DNA of 5,178 nucleotides from an uncultured Clostridia bacterium. GTDB taxonomy: Bacteria; Bacillota; Clostridia; Oscillospirales; CAG-272. Shown piece by piece: positions 1 to 4,952 of this stretch. The DNA is taken from NCBI GenBank assembly GCA_947624945.1, contig CANQMJ010000155.1, forward strand, positions 1 through 5,178, written 5' to 3'. Every line of letters begins with the position of its first letter. The stretch's first letter is position 1. The notes under the pieces were generated by a model that did no database searches, had not been told where the DNA came from, and worked only from the letters and a program-made list of their open reading frames with translations. A program made the translations under genes and the position numbers.

Positions 1-717
1 GCGATAATCAACTTCGTCGCGTACCGCGACGAGGCGATACTTATACGGTCGCTCTTTAAGATGTGGGAGCATTACCCGCACGAGGTGTGCCATGCCGTGA
101 TGAACCTGCTCGGCACGCATGATACGGTGAGAATAATCACGACGCTTGCGGGCGACTCGCCGGACGGATTCAAAAACGCTGAGCTTGCCGTCAAGAAAAT
201 GACGCCTGAGCAGTATGCGCGCGGCAGACGTCTTGTCGAGCTCGCGTACATGATAAACGCGACGATACCGGGCATTCCGTCGATATACTACGGAGATGAA
301 GCGGGCGTTGAGGGCTATTCGGACCCGTTCAACAGACTGCCGTTCCCGTGGGGACGCGAAGACGTCGAGCTGTTGTCGTTCTACCGCGATGTCGGCGAGC
401 TTCGCCGCAACAACGATGTTTATAAGAAGGGCGAGCTGTTCATATGCCGCTTCAACATCGTCGGCTTTATGATGTTCGGACGCGGCGACGGCGAGCACAC
501 GTATTACACTGCGGTCAACCGCAGCGACAACGTCATAATAGTTGCGACGACGGACGAGGACAGGAAAGTCCTGATATCCGCCGGCGATGTCGGCGCGAAT
601 GAGAACGGAGTCGTCATTCCTCCGATGTCGGGCGCCGTCATAAAGATGTCGGCGAAGTCGGCGGTCAGCGCCGAGAACGTTGAAGAAGAAACAGAGCAAA
701 AGGAAACCGAATTTTGA
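1..717 (+). CDS. GH13 alpha-amylase family glycosidase (neopullulanase/cyclomaltodextrinase-like), C-terminal part
   Basis: This is the 3' part of a glycoside hydrolase family 13 enzyme; the start lies upstream, and 238 residues are visible with the frame open from base 1. Family members hydrolyse alpha-1,4 (some also alpha-1,6) links in maltodextrins, pullulan or cyclodextrins. Visible are conserved region IV, NLLGTHDT (residues 35-42; the His-Asp pair at 118-123 carries the transition-state-stabilising Asp), and the late-barrel motif PGIPSIYYGDEAG (90-102) followed by DPFNRLPFPW, which is typical of neopullulanases and maltogenic amylases. From about residue 145 comes the small beta-sandwich C domain (VNRS at 172-175, VIPPMSGAVI near 205). 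The last 20 or so residues are a polar, Glu-rich tail. The catalytic nucleophile and acid/base residues lie outside the window, so activity and exact substrate cannot be judged. No secretion signal can be assessed. The family call is firm; the subfamily is an inference. Confidence 0.93.
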   Translation, partial: AIINFVAYRDEAILIRSLFKMWEHYPHEVCHAVMNLLGTHDTVRIITTLAGDSPDGFKNAELAVKKMTPEQYARGRRLVELAYMINATIPGIPSIYYGDEAGVEGYSDPFNRLPFPWGREDVELLSFYRDVGELRRNNDVYKKGELFICRFNIVGFMMFGRGDGEHTYYTAVNRSDNVIIVATTDEDRKVLISAGDVGANENGVVIPPMSGAVIKMSAKSAVSAENVEEETEQKETEF

Positions 718-723
718 CGGGAG

Positions 724-765
724 CGGCGTCGGTGATCATTTCACCGACGCCGTTTGAGCGTTTTT
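724..765 (+). terminator. Intrinsic terminator of the GH13 gene
   Basis: A perfect 12-bp GC-rich stem (724-735 pairing with 741-752, loop TCATT) begins seven bases after the GH13 stop codon. It is followed by TTT and, after GAGCG, a run of five T. The T-tract is interrupted, so it is not an ideal terminator, but position and stem strength fit the role. It also lies downstream of the convergent minus-strand regulator and could block read-through from that side, although that face has no good T-run. Confidence 0.75.
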
Positions 766-822
766 GTCTGTGTATGTTCAAGATAGGATTTAGCATTTTT
801 CAAGCAAAAAATATTTATAACA

Positions 823-1633
823 TCATTTTGCGTCGAGCCGTTCAAGCTCGCGGTTGAAAAAGTCCGTGTAGATGTTGAAGCTGTCGTTGACGAGTATCTG
901 CAACAGCGCCATCGCGCGCTTGATCTCGTCGACGGCTTTGTCGGTGTATCCGACTGCTTCATAGCACTCGGCGAGCTTCTGCATCATCTGTAAAAGCACC
1001 TCGAACGATATCCACTTTTGCTTTTCGGCGGCGTCGTGCTTTCGTTTACCTGTTGTCACAAAAGCGAGCTCTGACAGCTTTGTAAAGTAGATTTCCGGCA
1101 CCTGTTCGAGCGCGGCGACTGCGGAGATTCTTCGTCGCCTTTTGCGTTGTAAGCGTATGCAAGAAAACGCAGTGCGTCGAAGCGGATATCGCTTGAGGCT
1201 GAGTCGGTCAGTTTCGACGCGATGCGGATAGTCTCATCGGGGTCGGCGGTGTAGTTGACAGTGTAGAGGAGGTTGTTGAGCATCAGCTCGTTGCCGGGGT
1301 ACTTAGCAAGTCCCTCATCGAGTATGGCACGTGCGGCGTTCGGATCATCTTCGCGCATCTGCCACGATTTTTTGACATAGCTCATGATGTCATCTTTGAC
1401 TTCGCCTTTGTTGTAGTCGAAAAGCTCGTCGATCGATACGCCGAATATGCGCGCCAACCTCGGCACAAGCGTAATGTCGGGAAGTGCAATATTGTTTTCC
1501 CACTTCGAGACCGCCTGAAACGAGATTCCGACAAGCTCCGCGAGCCGTTCCTGTGTGAGACCATGCTCGCGGCGCAGTTTTTTATTTTGCCGCCGATGTT
1601 GATGCGGTCGGTGTGGTTGATTTTCTGTTCCAT
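823..1633 (-). pseudogene. XRE-family HTH transcriptional regulator with TPR-like C-terminal region, broken by two frameshifts
   Basis: Three overlapping minus-strand frames make up one gene. The ATG at 1633 gives MEQKINHTDRINIGGKIK; the frame then shifts at 1578-1583, shifts again near 1128, and ends with TGA at 823-825. Restoring one base at each point gives about 270 residues. Residues 13-72 form a cro/C1-type HTH: KKLRREHGLTQERLAELVG, then ISFQAVSKWENN (recognition helix), ALPDITLVPRLARIFGVSIDELF. The rest is alpha-helical with TPR-like stretches (DPNAARAILDEGLAKYPGN; LAECYEAVGYTDKAVDEIK). Such proteins are DNA-binding regulators, often responding to a peptide or partner through the helical tail, but the target here is unknown. 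Without correction the first frame yields an 83-residue peptide with no HTH. An intact promoter lies upstream; the ribosome binding site is weak. It could be a decaying pseudogene, an assembly or sequencing error (both lesions fit loss of one A), or, less likely, recoding. Confidence 0.8.
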
Positions 1634-1677
1634 ATGTTTTCTACGTTTTCATTATTCAAGCGCGCCCTTGTGACTGT

Positions 1678-1706
1678 ATTTTACCGCACGTAAAAGGAGC
1701 AGTCAA
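1678..1706 (-). promoter_or_regulatory. Sigma-A-type promoter of the XRE regulator
   Basis: Read on the minus strand, TTGACT (1706-1701) and TAAAAT (1683-1678) are separated by exactly 17 bases. Each hexamer matches the consensus at five of six positions. The predicted transcript would start about 38 bases before the ATG at 1633. The promoter looks intact although the gene behind it is frameshifted. Confidence 0.65.
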
Positions 1707-1806
1707 TAACCGCGTAAATTAGGCGATTCTACCTGCGGTTGAAACAAGTAAACGCCGTCACAATCATTGATGTTATTATTTCTTTTGCAATTTTATTTTC
1801 AACTAC

Positions 1807-1835
1807 TTGCAAACATTTTTTTTCGGTAGTATAAT
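1807..1835 (+). promoter_or_regulatory. Sigma-A-type promoter of the HD-domain/membrane-protein operon
   Basis: TTGCAA (1807-1812) and a perfect TATAAT (1830-1835) are separated by 17 bases containing a run of eight T. The predicted start is near 1842, leaving an untranslated leader of roughly 20 bases before the GTG at 1864. No other good promoter precedes the pair, and nothing between the two genes looks like a second one, so the two genes are probably co-transcribed. Confidence 0.7.
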
Positions 1836-1851
1836 AATTTGAAATGATTTC

Positions 1852-1857
1852 GGGAGG
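1852..1857 (+). promoter_or_regulatory. Ribosome binding site deciding the GTG start of the HD-domain gene
   Basis: GGGAGG lies six bases before GTG at 1864. No in-frame ATG gives the full N-terminus, and the predicted transcript begins only about 20 bases upstream, so this site supports the non-ATG start. Confidence 0.75.
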
Positions 1858-1863
1858 CGCATC

Positions 1864-2319
1864 GTGATTGAATACATCCGCACGATAAATAAATACGGCG
1901 GCGACATACTTGCGTCTGACGGGATGCAGTCGGAGAAGCGGTTTATGCAGCACGGACGCGTCAGCACATATGACCATTCGTTCGACGTCGCGGTAATGTG
2001 TTTGCGCTTGTCGAAAAAGCTGCACATACGCGCCGATAAAAGGTCGCTCGTGCGAGGCGCGCTTCTGCACGATTATTATCTCTACGACTGGCACACGCCG
2101 CACGACGGACACGATATGCACGCCTTGATGCACGCACGATGCGCGCTCGACAATGCATCGCGCGATTTTGCGCTCAATGATATTGAACGCGATATGATTG
2201 CGCGCCATATGTTTCCGCTTAATATAACGCCGCCGAAGTATCGTGAAAGCGTAATTTTGTGCATTGCAGATAAGCTGTGCGCGCTGTCGGAGACATTCTC
2301 AAAAAGAGGGAAGTCATAA
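1864..2319 (+). CDS. HD-domain protein (putative metal-dependent phosphohydrolase)
   Basis: The 151-residue protein is a compact single HD domain. HD proteins use a His/Asp-coordinated metal centre to hydrolyse phosphate esters, often of nucleotides; the substrate here cannot be told. Candidate metal ligands in order are H38 (YDHSFDVA), the H69-D70 doublet in RGALLHDYYLYDW, H90 or a nearby His in a His-rich stretch (77-90), H115 (ARHMFPL) and D136 (IADKLCAL), matching the usual H...HD...H...H...D spacing. There is no signal peptide or membrane segment, so it should be cytosolic. It starts at GTG with a good GGGAGG site and ends one base before the ATG of the PF06541-type membrane protein, with which it is probably translationally coupled. 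I recall this HD type beside PF06541 genes in other Clostridia, which hints at a shared role. The domain call is firm; the function is not known. Confidence 0.88.
   Translation: MIEYIRTINKYGGDILASDGMQSEKRFMQHGRVSTYDHSFDVAVMCLRLSKKLHIRADKRSLVRGALLHDYYLYDWHTPHDGHDMHALMHARCALDNASRDFALNDIERDMIARHMFPLNITPPKYRESVILCIADKLCALSETFSKRGKS
2306..2310 (+). promoter_or_regulatory. Ribosome binding site of the PF06541-family gene, inside the HD gene
   Basis: GAGGG sits ten bases before the ATG at 2321 and inside the last codons of the HD gene. It supports 2321 rather than the upstream in-frame ATG at 2264, which would add a 19-residue Cys/Arg-rich leader that overlaps the HD gene and is unlike the family's N-terminus. 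Confidence 0.55.
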
Positions 2320-2320
2320 A

Positions 2321-3097
2321 ATGGAAGTCCTTTTGACAATTGAAAAACTGTTTTTGTGGCTCATGTTTTACAGCATCGCCGGATGGATATACGAAACGGC
2401 GCTGTGCTCGGTGCAGGCAAAGAAATTCATCAACCGCGGATTCCTTAACGGTCCGTACTGTCCGATATACGGCTGCGGAGCCGTGCTCGACGTTGTTGTG
2501 CTCGGCGGCGTATCGAATGTGTTTATGCTGTTCATACTCGGCGTCGTTCTCGACTGTTCGCTTGAGTATGCAACGTCGTACGCTATGGAGAAGCTGTTTC
2601 ACGCGCGGTGGTGGGACTATTCGGATAAAAAGCTTAACATAAACGGACGCATATGCGCGCTCGGAGCCGTTGTGTTCGGGCTGTTTTCGGTAGTGGTCGT
2701 GAAATACATACAGCCTGCTGTCGAAAGAGTGACGGACGCGATACCTCCGCTCGCGCTGCATATCACGAGCGCTGTATTGTTTGCATCGTTTGTCACCGAT
2801 ATCGTTGCGACTGTCATCGGGTTCGCGGGCTTCAATGAGAGGCTTCGCCAGCTTGCGCTTTCCGTTGAAAGTATCGAGCACAAGATCGCGGAGCGTGTAC
2901 ATGATGCGGCTTCGAGAGAGGCACTTCTCGAACGCTTTACAAAACTGATGAACATGCAGGAGCGGCGCATGATGCATGCGTTCCCACGTCTGCGTTCTGT
3001 GACGTACAATGAGACGTTCACGGCTCTGCGCGAGTATGTATCAAAGGAGCGCGAACGTTTGCGTGAGCTTCGCCGTTCGCACAAAAAGAACGGGTGA
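2321..3097 (+). CDS. PF06541-family membrane protein ('putative ABC-transporter type IV', CmpB-like)
   Basis: The 258-residue protein begins in the family manner, with a first membrane helix (about 6-25, ending GWIYET). The hallmark block NRGFLNGPYCPIYG (38-51) follows, then helices at about 52-85, the motif EKLFHARWWDYSD (90-102), NINGRIC (106-112), and helices at about 112-130 and 146-168. After residue 170 comes a soluble, strongly basic, probably coiled-coil tail of about 90 residues ending RRSHKKNG. It is an inner-membrane protein with about five helices. The database label suggests an ABC permease, but no ATP-binding cassette gene is nearby and I know of no demonstrated transport, so the label should not be read as a function. 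It follows the HD-domain gene after one base. The long basic tail predicted for the cytosolic side could contact nucleic acid or lipid headgroups; that is speculation. Confidence 0.9.
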   Translation: MEVLLTIEKLFLWLMFYSIAGWIYETALCSVQAKKFINRGFLNGPYCPIYGCGAVLDVVVLGGVSNVFMLFILGVVLDCSLEYATSYAMEKLFHARWWDYSDKKLNINGRICALGAVVFGLFSVVVVKYIQPAVERVTDAIPPLALHITSAVLFASFVTDIVATVIGFAGFNERLRQLALSVESIEHKIAERVHDAASREALLERFTKLMNMQERRMMHAFPRLRSVTYNETFTALREYVSKERERLRELRRSHKKNG

Positions 3098-3108
3098 CAA
3101 AATAAGCA

Positions 3109-3144
3109 AAGCGTGACGATCGGTCAAAGACCGATGTCACGCTT
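3109..3144 (-). terminator. Terminator hairpin between convergent genes, built from the 3' end of the kinase-like gene
   Basis: A nine-bp stem (AAGCGTGAC 3109-3117 with 3136-3144), a one-base bulge (G3118) and a six-bp inner stem (3119-3124 with 3130-3135) close on a CAAAG loop. Read on the minus strand it is followed by TGCTTATTTTG, which suits termination of the kinase-like gene, whose stop codon (3124-3126) lies at the loop. Read on the plus strand it starts 11 bases after the PF06541 gene but has only a poor T-run, so it may work less well in that direction. Confidence 0.65.
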
Positions 3145-3663
3145 GTTAATTTCACCGATTATGAATTTTACATTTTCATCGATCGGTTTTGTGCCGTCGA
3201 CGCGTATGAGGGGACATGATAAGCATTTGATTTCATTTTCGATGAGATCTTCTCCACGAGAGTCGATTTTTCTGAAAAAACTCTCCTCGATCTCATATAA
3301 ATCTCCGCCGGGCAGCATACGCTCGCCGAATTTTTCATATGAGCGGGCTCTTACGCGCGCCATTCGTATCTGCTTTGGGACGTCGATAAGCACGGCGAGA
3401 TCGAAGCGATCGGTCACAACCTTGTCGTAGCTGCATTTGACAGACGCGAGGACAAATTTGTCGTATGCAGTTACTTCGGTTTTCAAAAGCGCTCTAAATT
3501 CGTCTTCTGTGCGCGGCGACGCATAGAGATAATTCGGGTCGGTCTTTGGAAAGTACATGTCCTCAACGTCGATAAAACGATAGCCGAAAGACTCGGCGAG
3601 CGCGCGTCCGAGCGTCGATTTACCGGCTCCGTTCAGACCGCATACGAGTATGCCTTTTACCAT
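3124..3663 (-). CDS. Small P-loop NTPase, AAA/shikimate-kinase-like (putative kinase)
   Basis: The 179-residue protein has an early Walker A, GLNGAGKST (9-17), after beta-strand 1 (KGILVCG). YRFIDVEDMYF (28-38) sits where nucleotide and shikimate kinases bind their acceptor, LAVLIDVP (89-96) is a later core strand, and the Arg-rich R100...R104..R107 stretch followed by FGERM resembles a kinase lid. The fold and size suit a small-molecule or nucleotide kinase, but no acceptor-specific motif identifies the substrate. The start was set at ATG 3663: GGAGGG lies four bases upstream and a promoter at 3689-3717 would start the transcript near 3682, so longer in-frame starts (up to 3717) fall within the promoter. 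It is convergent with the PF06541 gene, and its last codons double as the terminator. It is divergent from the 357-residue ATPase. It could equally be a cytosolic P-loop protein of non-kinase role. Confidence 0.82.
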   Translation of the reverse strand: MVKGILVCGLNGAGKSTLGRALAESFGYRFIDVEDMYFPKTDPNYLYASPRTEDEFRALLKTEVTAYDKFVLASVKCSYDKVVTDRFDLAVLIDVPKQIRMARVRARSYEKFGERMLPGGDLYEIEESFFRKIDSRGEDLIENEIKCLSCPLIRVDGTKPIDENVKFIIGEINKRDIGL

Positions 3664-3667
3664 GATG

Positions 3668-3673
3668 CCCTCC
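3668..3673 (-). promoter_or_regulatory. Ribosome binding site deciding the start of the P-loop kinase-like gene
   Basis: On the minus strand GGAGGG is followed by CATC and ATG (3663). The four-base spacing is slightly short, but no other in-frame start nearby has a comparable site. Confidence 0.6.
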
Positions 3674-3688
3674 GACAACGTTTTCATT

Positions 3689-3717
3689 ATTGTACCACGA
3701 CGCATAATAAAAATCAA
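3689..3717 (-). promoter_or_regulatory. Extended -10 promoter of the P-loop kinase-like gene
   Basis: On the minus strand TTGATT (3717-3712) and TACAAT (3694-3689) are 17 bases apart. TGG directly before TACAAT gives the TGn extension. The predicted start is about 20 bases before the ATG at 3663. Confidence 0.65.
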
Positions 3718-3718
3718 C

Positions 3719-3731
3719 GCAAAAGTTTTGC
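3719..3731 (+). repeat. 13-bp palindrome between divergent promoters, candidate operator
   Basis: GCAAAA-G-TTTTGC is a perfect six-base inverted repeat around one central base. It abuts the -35 box of the minus-strand promoter and lies seven bases from the predicted -35 box of the plus-strand promoter. It is too short and lacks the T-run for a terminator, so a dimeric regulator site is a reasonable inference. Chance occurrence cannot be excluded. Confidence 0.35.
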
Positions 3732-3738
3732 TGCGGTT

Positions 3739-3767
3739 ATGTCAAAAACAGAGCCTTGTCATAAAAT
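3739..3767 (+). promoter_or_regulatory. Possible promoter of the PRK06851-type ATPase gene
   Basis: ATGTCA (four of six matches) and TAAAAT (five of six) are separated by 17 bases. The predicted start near 3774 would leave a leader of about 52 bases. It is weaker than the other promoters in this window. Confidence 0.4.
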
Positions 3768-3775
3768 GGTAAGGT

Positions 3776-3789
3776 AAGTCGAAAGACTT
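3776..3789 (+). other. Small GAAA-tetraloop hairpin in the ATPase leader
   Basis: AAGTC (3776-3780), GAAA and GACTT (3785-3789) form a five-bp stem capped by a GNRA tetraloop. It falls at the very 5' end of the leader predicted from the promoter at 3739-3767. Such end hairpins can protect messages from decay, but the role here is an inference from position only. Confidence 0.3.
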
Positions 3790-3825
3790 CACAATTACTA
3801 TTGATCGAAAGGCTGCGGTACGATA

Positions 3826-4899
3826 ATGAAGCTGAATCATGCGATAGAGCGCAACGGTGCGCACGGATATTTTGCGTCTGCTAATACGGCGGGCGGGTTT
3901 TACTCGCTGTTCGGGGAGGCGTACGATGAAAAGAAATTTAAGTCGGTATACATACTCAAAGGCGGTCCAGGCACGGGGAAGAGCACGCTCATGGATACGA
4001 TTGCGGCGCGCGCGGAGCGCGACGGATATGAATTCGAAGCTCTTTTGTGCTCGTCAGACGCGGGCTCGCTCGACGGTATCATCATAGATGCGCTCGGCAC
4101 CGCGATACTCGATGGCACGGCGCCGCACTGTCACGACCCGGTTTATCCCGGCGTATGCGGCAGTATAATCAATCTCGGCGCGTTTTGGAATGAAGATGAG
4201 CTGCGCGGTCACAGAGGCGAAATAGAGGCGCTGTTCCGTGACAAGTCGGCTGCGTATACGAGAACATACCGACTCTTGCACGCGGCGGGAACGGCGCGTA
4301 AAGACGTCATAGGAGCATACGAGCGCGCGACAGACACGGCCAAGACTGACGCAGCCGTCAGAAGGCTTTTGCGCCAGCTTGTCGGGCACGGAACGGACGG
4401 CGCAGAGACGCACCGTTTCATATCGGCGTATTCCACGATAGGAAATGTACGTCTTGACACGCTTGACAAAATGGCAAAGACGACGGTGACGGTCAGCTCA
4501 TCTCACGGCGCAGGGTACGTTTACATGAACCGTCTGCGCGAAGCGTCAAAGGGAATGGCAACGGTGGTTTGTCCCGATGCGCTTTTGCCCGAATACTGCG
4601 AGGCTGTTTATTTTCCCGACGAGGAGGTACTATATAAGCTCGCCGACGATGAAGAGTACGAAAAGGGCGACGTTCGCGTCAACTGCTCGCGCTTTGTTTC
4701 ATCGGAAGAGGTGCGTCAAAACCGAGCTAAGATAAGATTTTCGGATAAGATCGCGGATACGCTGATAGATGAGGCGTTGTCGTCGCTTTCGGAAGCGGGA
4801 AAGATACACGGTGAGATCGAGAAAATATACACTCCTGCGATGAATTTTAAAGGCGTGACGGAAACCGCACGCGCACTTGAAGAAAAAATCTTTTCATAA
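3826..4899 (+). CDS. PRK06851-type ATPase with two related halves, second P-loop degenerate
   Basis: The 357-residue soluble protein matches what I recall of the PRK06851 family of Firmicutes ATPases (about 360-370 residues, no established function). Its N-terminal half has YFASANTAGGFYSLF (15-29), strand plus Walker A VYILKGGPGTGKST (41-54), CSSD (75-78), SLDGIII (81-87), DGTAPH (96-101), DPVYPG (104-109) and a helical NEDELRGHRGEIEALF stretch (122-137). The second half repeats this order: HRFISAYSTIGNV (196-208), VTVSSSHGAGYVYMNRL (221-237) in place of Walker A, CPD (249-251), and SSEEVRQNRAKI (292-303) then EAGKIHGEIEKIY (323-335). The second P-loop therefore lacks the GKS/T lysine, and only the first half should bind ATP. 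ATG 3826 is the only suitable start; its ribosome binding site is weak (GAAAGG, 13 bases upstream). It is transcribed away from the P-loop kinase-like gene and ends before a strong terminator. Its role is unknown. Confidence 0.87.
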   Translation: MKLNHAIERNGAHGYFASANTAGGFYSLFGEAYDEKKFKSVYILKGGPGTGKSTLMDTIAARAERDGYEFEALLCSSDAGSLDGIIIDALGTAILDGTAPHCHDPVYPGVCGSIINLGAFWNEDELRGHRGEIEALFRDKSAAYTRTYRLLHAAGTARKDVIGAYERATDTAKTDAAVRRLLRQLVGHGTDGAETHRFISAYSTIGNVRLDTLDKMAKTTVTVSSSHGAGYVYMNRLREASKGMATVVCPDALLPEYCEAVYFPDEEVLYKLADDEEYEKGDVRVNCSRFVSSEEVRQNRAKIRFSDKIADTLIDEALSSLSEAGKIHGEIEKIYTPAMNFKGVTETARALEEKIFS

Positions 4900-4916
4900 G
4901 AGCGTTCGGATAATGA

Positions 4917-4947
4917 AAAACGGGAGCCTTTCGGAGGCTCCCGTTTT
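4917..4947. terminator. Bidirectional intrinsic terminator between the ATPase gene and ychF
   Basis: AAAACGGGAGCCT (4917-4929) pairs perfectly with 4935-4947 around the loop TTCGG: nine GC-rich pairs flanked by four A-T pairs. This gives a T-run after the stem on both strands. It lies 17 bases after the ATPase stop codon and five bases beyond the ychF stop codon, so it can end both transcripts. Confidence 0.88.
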
Positions 4948-4952
4948 ATGCT

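Noticed and set aside
795..812. Six-bp all-AT hairpin just after the XRE regulator stop codon
   Set aside because: Too weak to be called a terminator, and not followed by a clear T-run on the minus strand.
1708..1740. Inverted repeat AACCGC ... GCGGTT between the divergent XRE and HD promoters
   Set aside because: Only six bases per arm around a 21-base gap with no extension of pairing; expected by chance in such a stretch.
1729..2208. 159-codon minus-strand frame over the HD gene and its promoter
   Set aside because: Its C-terminal part would run across the intergenic promoter region, and it has no recognisable motif; the HD frame opposite is clearly the real gene.
2264..2320. Upstream in-frame ATG for the PF06541 gene
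   Set aside because: It would add a Cys/Arg-rich leader inside the HD gene; the family N-terminus and a ribosome binding site support 2321.
2219..2977. 252-codon open frame on the minus strand opposite the HD and membrane-protein genes
   Set aside because: It lies antisense to two well-recognised genes, is rich in Arg/His/Tyr as expected from a shadow of GC-rich codons, and shows no family motif or ribosome binding site.
2617..3084. 155-codon minus-strand frame opposite the membrane-protein gene
   Set aside because: Ser/Arg/Thr-rich low-complexity translation, antisense to PF06541 coding sequence; a shadow frame.
3664..3717. Upstream in-frame starts for the kinase-like gene
   Set aside because: They lie in or before the predicted promoter and transcript start, while GGAGGG precedes the ATG at 3663.
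3730..3819. Eight-base direct repeat GCTGCGGT at 3730-3737 and 3812-3819 in the divergent intergenic region
   Set aside because: Short, not symmetrically placed relative to either promoter, and one copy overlaps the ribosome binding region; no support beyond chance.
4054..4413. 119-codon minus-strand frame inside the PRK06851-type ATPase gene
   Set aside because: Antisense shadow with an Arg/Val-rich translation and no domain.
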